Shown: positions 1 through 8,656, numbered from the stretch's first letter. The stretch: 64,000 nucleotides of DNA from CAVYXK01 sp963708245 (GCA_963708245.1 OY970201.1:6448001-6512000); one strand, 5' to 3'. Notes: generated by a model from the letters alone, not told the origin. Program-made: numbers and translations.

Positions 1-514
1 GTCCATTGCCGGCGACTTCTTGACGGAAGTTATTCATCCGCTCCTCGGGCAGACGTCCTTCCAGAAAGGCTCGCGCATAGATACCTGGCGAGGAGTGGCC
101 CTGCATGTACACAAGATCGCCGCCGTGGCTGTCCGTCGGTGCGTTCCAGAAATGCATAAATCCGACATCATAAAGCGTAGCCGCTGACTGGAAGCTTGCT
201 ATATGACCGCCGAGTTCCGAGGACTCCTTGTTGGCGCGCATCACCAGTGCCACCGCGTTCCAGCGGATCAGTGAGCGGATCCGATGCTCGATCGCACGAT
301 CGCCGGGATGACGTGTCTCTCGCTCGGGTGGGATTGTATTCAGGTAGGGCGAGGTGGCCGAATATGGAACGGGGGTGCCCTTGCGTCGCGCCTCCTGTAG
401 CAGGTCTTGTAGCACAAAGGCAGCCCGCTCCGATCCTTCGAAATCCACTACCGATTGAAGGGCGCTTCGCCACTCTGCGGTTTCAATCGGATCAGAATCG
501 ATCTGCATATCCAT
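1..514 (-). CDS. aceE: Pyruvate dehydrogenase E1 component, homodimeric type (N-terminal part, cut by window edge)
   Basis: E1 decarboxylates pyruvate on thiamine diphosphate and passes the acetyl group to the E2 lipoyl domain, feeding acetyl-CoA to the TCA cycle. The visible 171 codons start at the ATG complementary to 512-514, preceded by a GAGGG ribosome-binding sequence. They contain hallmark AceE stretches: RSLIRWNAVALVMRAN, then GGHIASFQSAATLYDVGFMHFW, here seen as the segment around residues 105-125, and GHSSPGIYARAFLEGRL around residue 140. The gene runs off the left edge, so about four fifths of the usual roughly 890 residues are outside the window. No frame break is visible. Identity is firm from these motifs; the partner E2/E3 genes are not in view. 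Confidence 0.93.
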   Translation of the reverse strand, partial: MDMQIDSDPIETAEWRSALQSVVDFEGSERAAFVLQDLLQEARRKGTPVPYSATSPYLNTIPPERETRHPGDRAIEHRIRSLIRWNAVALVMRANKESSELGGHIASFQSAATLYDVGFMHFWNAPTDSHGGDLVYMQGHSSPGIYARAFLEGRLPEERMNNFRQEVAGNG

Positions 515-1119
515 AGCTCGGTTACCCTCGTGATGTAGGAGTTGTCTTTTATGTCCCGGCGTTTGTCGTCACCTTCACATCAAGGTCCGGAGGTGATCGG
601 TTGTTCGGCACGACCTCTAGGAAATCCGCTCGCTGATAGAAACTGGATCGCCTCCAATATTTTAACATAGTGGATTTGGAAATACGGCACGAAACCGGAA
701 CGCGAAAGCAGGAACCCAGGAGTTCTACGCGTGTCATCGCGGCAGAGCAGAGCCTCCCCCTCCGCAAGTTGTTGGCTTGCGTTCGCCGATTGCCACGGAA
801 CCTGAGACCGGTTTGCGGTACCGTGGGGTTTCTCCCGGAGTAGAAAATGCTCTAGTCTGCTTGACACCGCAAGATATGTATCGCAGCCTCCAATCAATTA
901 AATGCGGTGGGGAGGGCCGTGCCCTGCTCGTGCACAAGCGCCGTCGCGGTGTGTGGGCTAACGAAACGAAGCTTGGGGTGCCGTCAGTGGCGCTGGTTTG
1001 CCCGACGCCTCTTCTGTCCCGGCTCAGTGCCGAACCGCTTGGGCGCCTCGCGATGAACCGCGCCACGCCGCTAGTTCATCACGGCCCACGAAGTCTTTCT
1101 CAGCCGGGATGATCACATC
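515..1119. other. Region without a supported gene between aceE and the pcaD relic
   Basis: Short open frames exist on both strands but none has a ribosome-binding site plus recognisable protein sequence. Base composition is less GC-rich around 650-700 and 885-905 than in the flanking genes, which fits intergenic or decayed DNA. It would hold the aceE promoter on the minus strand. I cannot assign anything else. Confidence 0.5.
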
Positions 1120-1263
1120 GTGTTCGTTGGCAGCGACAAGCAGACAAATCACGTGCAGGTCGATGGCCCGGTCGGTGCACCGGCATTACTGCTGTTGCAC
1201 TCGATCGGCACGATTTTGTGCGTCTGGGATTTTCGGGCGCATCGCCTCGCCGGCGGTGGTTGA
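1120..1263 (+). pseudogene. pcaD: Relic of 3-oxoadipate enol-lactonase (alpha/beta hydrolase), N-terminal 47 codons only
   Basis: The frame starting at GTG 1120 reads through VQVDGPVGAPALLLLHSIGT and then CVWDFRAHRLAGGG before a TGA at 1261. The segment GPxGAPALLLLHSxGT...W(D) is the first strand and oxyanion-hole region of PcaD-type lactonases, which open 3-oxoadipate enol-lactone in the beta-ketoadipate pathway. The catalytic Ser, Asp and His regions are all missing, so the product cannot be active. It sits ten bases before pcaB, the enzyme two steps earlier in the same pathway, which supports the identification. Start codon uncertain. Confidence 0.7.
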
Positions 1264-1272
1264 GCTGCTGCG

Positions 1273-2664
1273 ATGCCCATCAATCCCGTCGATAGCCAGG
1301 TCTTCGGTACGCTCTATGGCTCAGACGCTATGCGAGCCGTGTTCGACGACAGGGCGTATTTCCAGCGCCTGCTGGATGTTGAATCGGCGCTGGCGCGGGT
1401 GCAGGCGCGCCTCGGCATTATCCCAGCCGAAGCAGCCACGGCAATCAGCCAGGCGGCCAAAGTCGAGCATCTGGATTTTTCCCAGCTTGCCGCCAGCACG
1501 CGCGATGTCGGCTATCCTGTCGTTGGCGTGGTGAAGGGGTTGAGCCAAGCAGCGGGCGAGGCAGGACGCTGGACGCACTGGGGCGCCACCACCCAGGACA
1601 TCATGGATACCGCGCTCGTGATGCAAATCCGCGATGGCCTGACCCTGATCCGCGCGGAGCTGACGCAAATTATCTACGCGCTTGCCAGGCAGGCGGACGC
1701 ATACCGGCACACGGTGATGCCCGGCCGCACGCACCTGCAGCACGCTCTGCCGATCACTTTTGGCCTTAAGTGCGCGATGTGGCTGCAGCCGCTGATCTGG
1801 CACGTGCAACGGCTGGATGAGCTGCGCAGCCGGGTCGAGCTGGTCCAGTTCGGTGGCGCGGCCGGCACGCTTGCATCTCTTGGGGAGCAGGGGCTCGCGG
1901 TTATGGAGGGCCTCGCCCAAGAGCTTGGTCTTTCTGCTCCGCCAGCGCCCTGGCATGTCGCGCGTGATGGGCTGGCGGAAGCAGTGAGCTTCCTCGGACT
2001 CCTCTGCGGCAGCTTCGCCAAGATTGCCACCGACATCATTCTGCTCGCGCAGACGGAGGTCGGCGAAGTTGCCGAGCCGTATGTGGAAGGCCGCGGTTCC
2101 TCTTCCACAATGCCCCAGAAGCGTAACCCGATCGCTTCGGAATACATCCTTGCGGCGGCGCGTGCGGTGCAGGCTCTGGTGCCGGTCATGCAGGGCACAA
2201 TGGCGCAAGACCACGAGCGCGCGACAGGACCCTGGCAGGCAGAGCTGCTTGCGTTGCCTCAGAGCTTCGTGCTGGCGCACGGCGCCGCATTGCATGTGCG
2301 CACGATTGCGGATGGAATGGTGGTGGATGCGGAGCGCATGCGCTGCAACCTCGATAGCAGCGGCGGGCTGATACTCGCGGAAGCGGTGATGATGGGCCTC
2401 GCACCTTATTTGGGTCGTGGCGAAGCGCACCACGTGGTGCAGCGGGACGTCGCCACGGCACTAGCGGAACATGTCCCGTTGGCCGAGGTCCTGAATCGCG
2501 ACCCTGCCGTAACGTCCCAACTGGATGCCGATGCGATCCACCGCTTGACCGATCCGCAGGCATATCTCGGCAGCGCGTCGATCTTCATCGATCGCGTGCT
2601 GGCCAAGGTCCGCGACACCATCCACGATATCGGCGCAACCGATGCCCGGCTGCCGGGATGCTGA
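1273..2664 (+). CDS. pcaB: 3-carboxy-cis,cis-muconate cycloisomerase
   Basis: The 463-residue protein belongs to the fumarase/argininosuccinate lyase superfamily and is expected to cyclise 3-carboxy-cis,cis-muconate to gamma-carboxymuconolactone in protocatechuate degradation. The superfamily signature GSSSTMPQKRNP lies at about residues 275-286, and the N-terminal VDSQVFGTLYGSDAMRAVFDD is typical of PcaB rather than adenylosuccinate lyase. Length matches the PcaB family (about 450). It is complete and uninterrupted although neighbouring pca genes (pcaD, pcaJ, pcaH) are only fragments, so its substrate supply is questionable. It is followed after 12 bases by the BKACE gene on the same strand, probably in one transcript. 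Confidence 0.9.
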   Translation: MPINPVDSQVFGTLYGSDAMRAVFDDRAYFQRLLDVESALARVQARLGIIPAEAATAISQAAKVEHLDFSQLAASTRDVGYPVVGVVKGLSQAAGEAGRWTHWGATTQDIMDTALVMQIRDGLTLIRAELTQIIYALARQADAYRHTVMPGRTHLQHALPITFGLKCAMWLQPLIWHVQRLDELRSRVELVQFGGAAGTLASLGEQGLAVMEGLAQELGLSAPPAPWHVARDGLAEAVSFLGLLCGSFAKIATDIILLAQTEVGEVAEPYVEGRGSSSTMPQKRNPIASEYILAAARAVQALVPVMQGTMAQDHERATGPWQAELLALPQSFVLAHGAALHVRTIADGMVVDAERMRCNLDSSGGLILAEAVMMGLAPYLGRGEAHHVVQRDVATALAEHVPLAEVLNRDPAVTSQLDADAIHRLTDPQAYLGSASIFIDRVLAKVRDTIHDIGATDARLPGC

Positions 2665-2676
2665 CAGGAGAGCTAT

Positions 2677-3516
2677 ATGTCCCAGCCCTGCATTATCTCC
2701 GTCGCCATTACCGGTTCGGTCCCGCGTAAGAAGGACAATCCAGCGGTGCCGATCTCGGTCCCGGAGCAGGTCGAGTCCACCCATGCGGCATACGAAGCCG
2801 GAGCCGCTCTGGTCCATGTCCATGTTCGCGACGAGCAGGAAAACTCCAGCTCTGACCCGGAGCGCTTTGCCCGTCTGCAGGAGGGGATCCGCAAGCACTG
2901 CCCCGACATCATCATTCAGTTTTCTACAGGCGGGCGCGGACGCGCCCTGGATCAGCGTGGCAGCATGCTGTATCTGAAGCCGGATATGGCCTCGCTTGCC
3001 ACGGGCTCGGTCAACTTCCCGACCATCGTCTATGAGAACCCACCCGATTTCATCCGCTCGCTGGCGAAGACAATGCTGGATTATGGCATCAAGCCTGAGA
3101 GCGAGATTTTCGACCTCGCGATGCTGTACAACACCGCGGATCTTGTGCGCGATGGGCTGCTTGCACCGCCGCCGCACGTGCAGTTCGTGTTCGGCGTGAG
3201 GCACGCTCTTCCGGCGCGGCGCGAGATCCTGGATTTCGAAGTCGTCCAGTTGAAGACGCTGCTCCCGGATGCGACCTGGACGGCTGCCGGGATCGGACGC
3301 CATCAGCTCGAGGTGAATCACTGGGCACTGGAAATGGGCGGCCACTGCCGCACTGGCCTCGAAGACAACGTGCGCTGGGATAAGGACAATCTGGCGGAAA
3401 GCAATGCGCAGCTCGTTTCGCGTGTAGCGGATTTGTGCGGCCAATATGGACGGCCGGTTGCGACCGCCCAGCAGGCACGCGAAATGCTGAAATTGGCCCC
3501 TGCTCCCGTCCACTGA
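2677..3516 (+). CDS. Beta-keto acid cleavage family enzyme (BKACE, DUF849)
   Basis: Proteins of this family condense a beta-keto acid with acetyl-CoA and split it to acetoacetate and a CoA ester, using a divalent metal in a TIM barrel. The 279-residue sequence shows the metal-site HVHVRD motif (His47, His49) and the late glutamate in TGLEDNVRWD (Glu229), plus the opening pattern PCIISVAITGSVPRK. An AGGAG sits seven bases before the ATG. Its position between pcaB and quiC/pcaJ relics suggests a role on a beta-ketoadipate-like intermediate, as an alternative to thiolysis after CoA transfer; that substrate is inference. The exact BKACE subgroup cannot be told by eye. Confidence 0.88.
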   Translation: MSQPCIISVAITGSVPRKKDNPAVPISVPEQVESTHAAYEAGAALVHVHVRDEQENSSSDPERFARLQEGIRKHCPDIIIQFSTGGRGRALDQRGSMLYLKPDMASLATGSVNFPTIVYENPPDFIRSLAKTMLDYGIKPESEIFDLAMLYNTADLVRDGLLAPPPHVQFVFGVRHALPARREILDFEVVQLKTLLPDATWTAAGIGRHQLEVNHWALEMGGHCRTGLEDNVRWDKDNLAESNAQLVSRVADLCGQYGRPVATAQQAREMLKLAPAPVH

Positions 3517-3520
3517 AAAG

Positions 3521-3805
3521 ATGTCCGACCTACCTCGCCTGCCGAAGTCGATCGCTACGGTGTCCTTGAGCGGCACCTTGCCGGAGAAGCTTGAGACGGC
3601 TGCGGCGATCGGCTTCGACGGGGTCGAGATTTTCGAGAGCGATCTACTGACTTTCAATGGGTCTCCTGCGGAAGTCCGCAAGATCGCGGAAAATCTCGGG
3701 CTGACCATCACTGTCTTTGAGCCGTTCCGTGACTTCGAGGCAATGCCGGAACCGCAGCGGGCTCGAAATATCCAACACAGGATCGCGTTGCGATGCGCAC
3801 AATGA
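3521..3805 (+). pseudogene. quiC: Relic of 3-dehydroshikimate dehydratase (QuiC-type TIM barrel), N-terminal third
   Basis: The frame reads a typical start of the bifunctional sugar-phosphate-isomerase-like/HPPD-like QuiC family: SIATVSLSGTLPEKLETAAA, then IGFDGVEIFESDLLTF and ITVFEPFRDFEAMPEPQRARN. Homology stops after RARN at about 3770 and the frame ends at 3805; the full protein would be about 600 residues. QuiC converts 3-dehydroshikimate to protocatechuate, which ties it to the pca genes around it. The catalytic metal site and the whole C-terminal domain are gone, so it is a dead fragment fused to the next relic by a deletion. Confidence 0.8.
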
Positions 3806-3831
3806 CTGCAAGGCCACACTGTTGGAGTACG

Positions 3832-4047
3832 GTTCTGGTCGCCGGCGTGCCGCGCGTGGTGATGGTGATGGAGTATACGGCGAAGGGTGAACCGAAGATA
3901 TTGAAGATCATCACCGACCTTGCGGTCTTCGAGGTAGGCAAGGATGGGTTGACACTCCCGGAACTTGCGCCGGAGGTCACGCTCGAGGAAGTGCGGTCTA
4001 AGACCGCGGCGGCATTTCGGGTCGCTCCGGCTCTGGCCGAGGCGTGA
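3832..4047 (+). pseudogene. pcaJ: Relic of 3-oxoadipate CoA-transferase subunit B, C-terminal part with internal deletion
   Basis: The frame gives LVAGVPRVVMVMEYTAKGEPKILK, seen as two adjacent short blocks, directly followed by IITDLAVFEV and LPELAPEVTLEEVRSKTAAAF. These are the C-terminal blocks of beta subunits of succinyl-CoA:3-ketoacid CoA-transferases. The usual stretch between KILK and the TDLAVFEV block (a Cys-containing TxPLTxxxxV segment) is missing, and the first two thirds including the catalytic Glu are absent. The TGA at 4045 overlaps the GTG start proposed for phaC. The pathway context is 3-oxoadipate activation. Confidence 0.75.
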
Positions 4048-5978
4048 ACGCCGTGCAGGACCGCCGGGCGCCAGATACGGATGCCGCCCTCCCTCCCGGT
4101 CCGGACACGATGCTCGGTCTCTGGGCGGCGTGGCTGAAGTCCAGCTCCGGATTGGGGACCGATTGGACGGATCCGAGACAGGATTGGTGGGGTGCCCCGT
4201 CAGAGGCCGTCTTCGACTTTCTGGCCGATGGCGCCCGACAACTCAGCGATCTCATAGCAGGGGATCCGACGCTTCATGCGATCGACGAGATGTGGAATGC
4301 CAATCCGTTGCGGGAGGTGGTGCCAGTTGATTGGGCAGAGATCGCGCGGGCGCTCCGAACGGTCTGGCTGCACTCGCTCGGTCACCCGGCGAGTGCGGCG
4401 GAAGCGACCATGCGCCTCAATGCCGCCATCTGGAATTCGGCCATTCAGATCTGGAACGAGGCCGGGAGGCGCTGGAGCGGCAGCAGCGATCGCAGCGCCG
4501 GGACCAGTACGAGCCTGACCGACAAGCGGTTCGCGAGCCCGGATTGGCACGACAATCCGATCTACCGCACTCTCAAGGAGGCTTACCTGCTCGCCTCCGA
4601 CTGGCTGCTGGAACTGGGCGCGAGGGCCGATCTGACCGGAGCGGAAAAGCAGCGCCTCGACTTCCATTTGCGCCAGTTCGTCGATGCCACGAGTCCGACG
4701 CTGCTCCTGATCTCGAACCCGGCGGCGTTGCATCGCGCCATCGAGACGGGTGGTGCGAGTGTCGCTGACGGCTTGCGCAACCTGCTCGACGACATCCGAA
4801 ATGGCCGGCTGAGCATGGTCGACGTCACGGCATTCGCGCCCGGCCGCAATCTGGCGCTGACGCCGGGCAAAGTCGTCCATCGCAACCGCCTGATCGAGCT
4901 GATCCAGTACGCGCCGGCGACGAAGACGACCTATGCGACTCCACTGCTGATCGTGCCGCCCTGGATCAACAAGTTCTACATCCTCGACTTGCAGCCGAAG
5001 AACAGCCTCGTGCGCTATCTCGTAGCGCAGGGGTTTACCGTATTCATGGTCTCCTGGAAGAACCCCGATGCCTCAATGGACGAGACCGGGATCGATGATT
5101 ATCTGGACCTCGGTCTTCTCGATGCCAGCGCCGCGGTGCGCGAGATCACCGGCAGCGCCCAGCTCAACGTCATGGGCTATTGCATCGGCGGCACTCTGCT
5201 CGCTATGGGGTTGGCGTGGCTAGCTGCGCGCGGAGACAAGCGATTCCGCTCCGCCACCTTCATGGTATCGCTCCAAGATTTCTCCAAGGTTGGCGACACT
5301 GCAGTATTCCTTGGCGAATCGGCCATCGACTTCATCGAGCAGCAGATGATGGAGCGCGGCTATCTCGACAGCCGAGAAATGAGCAACATGTTCAACCTGC
5401 TGCGCTCCAACGACCTGATCTGGGCCAACGTCGTCAACAATTATCTCCTGGGCAATAAGCCGCCGGCTTTTGACCTGCTCTACTGGAACAGCGACGGAAC
5501 CAGAATGGCGCGGGCGGCACACAGTTGGTACCTGCGCAACACCTATGTCGAGAATAACCTTATCGTCCCAGGGAAAGTCCGACTCAAGGGCGAGGCGCTC
5601 GATCTTGGTCGAATCGAGCTCGACATCTATGCGGTCGGCGCCGAGAAGGACCACATCGTGCCGTGGGAAGCGGCGTGGCGCATCACGCAATTGACCGGTG
5701 GGAAAGTGCACTTCGTCCTCTCTTCGAGCGGGCATATCGCCGGCATGATCAACCCGCCTGGCGGGAAGGGAACTTATTGGACCGAGGAGAGCGGTCGTGC
5801 GTTGGCCAACGCGACGGCGTGGCGCGCCGCCGCGGTCGCGCACGAAGGCAGTTGGTGGACAGATTGGCGGGGTTGGCTTGCCGAGGAGTCGGAGCCCATG
5901 GGCGAGCCGCCCACCATCGGCAGCGCAGCCTATCCGGCGATTGGGGACGCGCCCGGGAGCTACGTGCTCGAACGATGA
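4044..5978 (+). CDS. phaC: Class I polyhydroxyalkanoate synthase
   Basis: PhaC polymerises (R)-3-hydroxyacyl-CoA to intracellular polyester granules. The 644-residue reading has the lipase-box-like GYCIGG with nucleophile Cys380, the general Asp536 in AEKDHIVPW and His564 in SSGHIAGM, in the order and spacing of class I synthases. The strongly conserved PPWINKFYILDL and PKNSLVRYL blocks precede the Cys. The upstream GTG at 4044 overlaps the pcaJ relic stop; an in-frame ATG at 4110 (MLGLWAAWL) is an equally good start and would give a length nearer the family mean of about 600. No phaA/phaB or phasin gene is adjacent, and the link to the pca relics may be only positional. Confidence 0.93.
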   Translation: MNAVQDRRAPDTDAALPPGPDTMLGLWAAWLKSSSGLGTDWTDPRQDWWGAPSEAVFDFLADGARQLSDLIAGDPTLHAIDEMWNANPLREVVPVDWAEIARALRTVWLHSLGHPASAAEATMRLNAAIWNSAIQIWNEAGRRWSGSSDRSAGTSTSLTDKRFASPDWHDNPIYRTLKEAYLLASDWLLELGARADLTGAEKQRLDFHLRQFVDATSPTLLLISNPAALHRAIETGGASVADGLRNLLDDIRNGRLSMVDVTAFAPGRNLALTPGKVVHRNRLIELIQYAPATKTTYATPLLIVPPWINKFYILDLQPKNSLVRYLVAQGFTVFMVSWKNPDASMDETGIDDYLDLGLLDASAAVREITGSAQLNVMGYCIGGTLLAMGLAWLAARGDKRFRSATFMVSLQDFSKVGDTAVFLGESAIDFIEQQMMERGYLDSREMSNMFNLLRSNDLIWANVVNNYLLGNKPPAFDLLYWNSDGTRMARAAHSWYLRNTYVENNLIVPGKVRLKGEALDLGRIELDIYAVGAEKDHIVPWEAAWRITQLTGGKVHFVLSSSGHIAGMINPPGGKGTYWTEESGRALANATAWRAAAVAHEGSWWTDWRGWLAEESEPMGEPPTIGSAAYPAIGDAPGSYVLER

Positions 5979-6149
5979 CCGATCATGAACCGCACCGATA
6001 TCTGCCCCAAGAGGCTGAATCCGGCAGAGTCGATCAGTGCAATCAAGAAGCTGATGGTGGAACGCGGCGTGTGACCACGGCTGGCTCGCTCCGTCCCGCA
6101 GATCGGGCGTAACGTCGAGCAATGGAGGACAATAATAAGGGGCCAAGAG

Positions 6150-6344
6150 AGTTTCAGGGAGCGCGACCGGGCTATCCCCGCGCAGCCCGAATTCATCACG
6201 CGCGACCGCTCTGTTCTTCCTCCGGCTCTTACCCCGGACTACAAGACGAGCGTCTTGCGCTCGCCAGGGCTGCCGCTCTGGTCGCTGCAGAATTCACTGT
6301 CAGAGGTGACGGGTCCGTTGTTCGGTCAGGCCTTTCTGAGCCTT
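6150..6344 (+). pseudogene. pcaH: Relic of protocatechuate 3,4-dioxygenase beta subunit, N-terminal part, ended by IS630
   Basis: The frame through 6189 reads RSVLPPALTPDYKTSVLRSP and GLPLWSLQNSLSEVTGPLFG, the conserved N-terminal segment of PcaH just before the catalytic domain. The iron-ligand Tyr/His residues lie beyond the break and are missing. The dioxygenase homology stops at about 6330 and the IS630 element begins at 6345. The other side of the IS carries an unrelated gene, so the rest of pcaH was deleted rather than displaced. The 160 bases between phaC and this relic hold no other recognisable gene. Confidence 0.75.
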
Positions 6345-7399
6345 AGAGCACGATCGTTTCAGGTTGACGCATACCCTGCCTCGCTGATAAAGTTGCGGCA
6401 TTCCGCTGCTGTCAACTCCTTCAGCAACGCACCGACCGCGCGTTCAACCTCCTCGAGGCTTCGAGCATTCGCTTTGCGCAGAAGCGTCTTCAGCTTCGAA
6501 AACGCCTGTTCAATCGGGTTCAAGTCCGGACTGTAGGGCGGCAGATAGAACAGCTTGGCACCGGCCGATCGGATGGCACGCCGGATCGCCGGATCTTTGT
6601 GGCTGCTGAGGTTATCCATCACCACGATGTCGCCTGGTTTCAACGTCGGGACGAGGAATTGCTCGACCCAGGCGAGGAAGCTTTCGCCGTCAATCGGTCC
6701 ATCGAACACGCAGGGGGCGACGAAACCGTTGCAGCACAGGCCGGCGACGAAGGTGAGCGTCTTGCGCGGTCCGTGCGGGACCTTCGCGACCAGTCGCTGA
6801 CCCCGCGCACAGCGGCCATGCAAGCGCGTCATGTTGGTCTTCGCCCAGGTCTCATCAACGAAGATCAGCCGCGCCGCAGAGACGGTGCCCTGTCGCTCCT
6901 TCCACTGCCGGCGCCGGCGGGCAACGTCGGCGCGATCCTGTTCGCTGGCGCGCAGGCTTTTTTTGAAACTGAGACCGACGTGGTCGAGGAAATGCCACAC
7001 GCCGTAATAGCTGACCGTGACGCCGCGTGCGGTCAGCTCAGCCAGCAGTTCGCGACCAGTGATGTCGGGTTTCTCGACCACCCGGAGGCGTATCCACGCC
7101 TCCTCGTCGGCCAGCGCGAACGGCTTTTTGCCACCCATCGGCAAAGCCGCAGGACTGCCGCTCTCCGCCGCCCGCTTGCTCCAGCGGATCGCCGAGGAGT
7201 GGCTGACGGCGAAGCGCTTAGCCGCTTCCGCCCGGCTCATGCCGCCAGCCACCGCAGCGACCACCCGTTCGCGTAAGTCCAGTGAATAGGGAGCTCCCAT
7301 GCATCGCTGGCCTCCGGTCCAGCCAGCATCTTCAATCAGAAACCTTGCCGCGCCGGAATCCCCCCGCCTGCCGATTCGGCTTCAAGCGATCACGCTCTA
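6345..7399. mobile_element. IS630-family insertion sequence with TA target duplication
   Basis: Terminal inverted repeats begin CTTAGAGCACGATCGTTTC on the left and, read inward on the other strand, CTTAGAGCGTGATCGCTTG on the right. Each end abuts a TA dinucleotide (6345-6346 and 7398-7399), which is the target duplication expected of the IS630/Tc1 superfamily. The element is about 1.05 kb and carries one intact transposase gene on the minus strand. It truncates pcaH on the left and supplies the stop codon of the radical SAM gene on the right. Confidence 0.88.
6359..7300 (-). CDS. IS630-family DDE transposase
   Basis: The 313-residue protein begins MGAPYSLDLRERVVAAVAGG followed by an HTH of the winged type (SRAEAAKRFAVSHSSAIRW). 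The catalytic core shows the first Asp in LIFVDETWA, the second in VMDNLSSHK and the final acidic residue in LPPYSPDLNPIEQAFSKLK. This is the classic IS630 order. Many IS630 elements need a frameshift to make the full enzyme, whereas here a single uninterrupted frame spans the element, so it may be active. It fills nearly all of the IS. Confidence 0.93.
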   Translation of the reverse strand: MGAPYSLDLRERVVAAVAGGMSRAEAAKRFAVSHSSAIRWSKRAAESGSPAALPMGGKKPFALADEEAWIRLRVVEKPDITGRELLAELTARGVTVSYYGVWHFLDHVGLSFKKSLRASEQDRADVARRRRQWKERQGTVSAARLIFVDETWAKTNMTRLHGRCARGQRLVAKVPHGPRKTLTFVAGLCCNGFVAPCVFDGPIDGESFLAWVEQFLVPTLKPGDIVVMDNLSSHKDPAIRRAIRSAGAKLFYLPPYSPDLNPIEQAFSKLKTLLRKANARSLEEVERAVGALLKELTAAECRNFISEAGYAST

Positions 7400-8656
7400 A
7401 GGCGGCGGATCGCGGCGGTCGAAGCTCGCCACCTCGAACTTGAGGCCTAATGCGCGCGCGCGGTGCCAGGAAGCGTTCAACTCCAGACCTGTCGGGCGGC
7501 GAGCGATTTCCGCGTATCTGTCCCGGTACTTCGAGCTAGCCGGGTCGCAAAAATTGTCTGGCCGGAACTGCGCCATCACGTTGACCGGCGCCGACGGCGC
7601 GTGCCTACTGATCCAGTCCAGCACCGGGTACGTGCAGCACTCAACGTGATTGGGCATCACCAGATGCCGGATGGTGAAGTCCTCGCCCCATTCCTGCAAC
7701 AGCGCGATGTTGCTTGTCACCGTCTCCCAGTACCATGGTGTCTTCGCCAGCGTCGTGGCGCATCGGCCGGCCCCAAATTTGAAGTCGGGTAGCCACACGT
7801 CGATGAGGATCCGCAGGATCTTCATCGATTCCGGCGTCATGAAGAAGTTGCTGTTCCACAGCATCGGCGCATTGAAGCTCGCGTCGTACTCAGCGGACCC
7901 TGGCATCTCCCTGAAGAAAAACAGGCGGTCCGCCTTGGTGCTTCGCGCCCGGTCGATCTCGGCGCGGGTCGGCACGAAGCCGCGGCCCAGCAGCGCGATC
8001 GCGTCGACAATGGCATGCAGGTGAATCACCGCCTCACCGCCGACCCAGTTGATGTTGTGGCAACCCTCCCGACGCAGCACCCATGCCATCGCAGCGAGGG
8101 TGCGGGCGTCGGCTTCCTCGCCGTTATCCTTGTCCGTGCTGATGTCGCCGTTCTGGCAGAAGGCGCATCGCATGTTGCACGAGGTGAAGAAGATCGTTCC
8201 CGAACCAGCGGTGCCGCGATAGAACAGCTCCTCGCCGTGGTGATGGAAATGGGTGCTCACCCTTGAGCCGGCGTTGAGCCTGCAGGCTCCAAGCTTGCTG
8301 CCCGCCCGCCGGTCGACACGGCAATTCCAGCGGCAGAAATCGCAATGTGTGAGCATGCGGTAAGCAAGCTCGCGGCAAAGCTCCAGCAGGCTTGGGCCGT
8401 CCGCGGCTCTCGGCAAGGGCGCGCCCGCGCGGATGGCTTCCCAGCGTGCGAGGAAGCAAGGGGTCAGCCGCTCGAGGTCGGCCCAAAGCGCGGTCTCATC
8501 TGCTGATGCGGGATCAACATTTGTCGGGATGGTAGAAGCGATCCGGAACTTGGCAGGGCGCTTGTTCGCTGCGACGTCGAGATACCAGGCAAGCGCGTCA
8601 CAGATCTCCGGATCGATCCACATCCTCTGGCCTTCCGACGCGCGTGATGACCCCAT
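7397..8656 (-). CDS. Radical SAM protein of the PflA-like type; C-terminus altered by IS630
   Basis: The 419-residue protein carries the CxxxCxxC [4Fe-4S] motif in TSCNMRCAFCQNGDIS and a following GGE-type block (NWVGGEAVIHLHAI), with TIM-barrel features resembling PflA-like radical SAM proteins. Extra cysteines occur before the motif (HCDFCRWNC, GACRLN), suggesting a further cluster or zinc site. I start at the ATG complementary to 8654-8656 because AGGAG lies seven bases upstream; an open frame continues to 8872 without good start signals. The last codons (RRDPPP, then TAG) run into the IS630 end, and the TAG is formed by the IS junction, so the native C-terminus may have been different. 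Substrate unknown. Confidence 0.8.
   Translation of the reverse strand: MGSSRASEGQRMWIDPEICDALAWYLDVAANKRPAKFRIASTIPTNVDPASADETALWADLERLTPCFLARWEAIRAGAPLPRAADGPSLLELCRELAYRMLTHCDFCRWNCRVDRRAGSKLGACRLNAGSRVSTHFHHHGEELFYRGTAGSGTIFFTSCNMRCAFCQNGDISTDKDNGEEADARTLAAMAWVLRREGCHNINWVGGEAVIHLHAIVDAIALLGRGFVPTRAEIDRARSTKADRLFFFREMPGSAEYDASFNAPMLWNSNFFMTPESMKILRILIDVWLPDFKFGAGRCATTLAKTPWYWETVTSNIALLQEWGEDFTIRHLVMPNHVECCTYPVLDWISRHAPSAPVNVMAQFRPDNFCDPASSKYRDRYAEIARRPTGLELNASWHRARALGLKFEVASFDRRDPPP

Noticed and set aside
1321..2433. Long open frame antisense to pcaB (and a similar one at 2461-3819)
   Set aside because: Composition mirrors the sense gene in GC-rich DNA, no ribosome-binding site, no recognisable domain.
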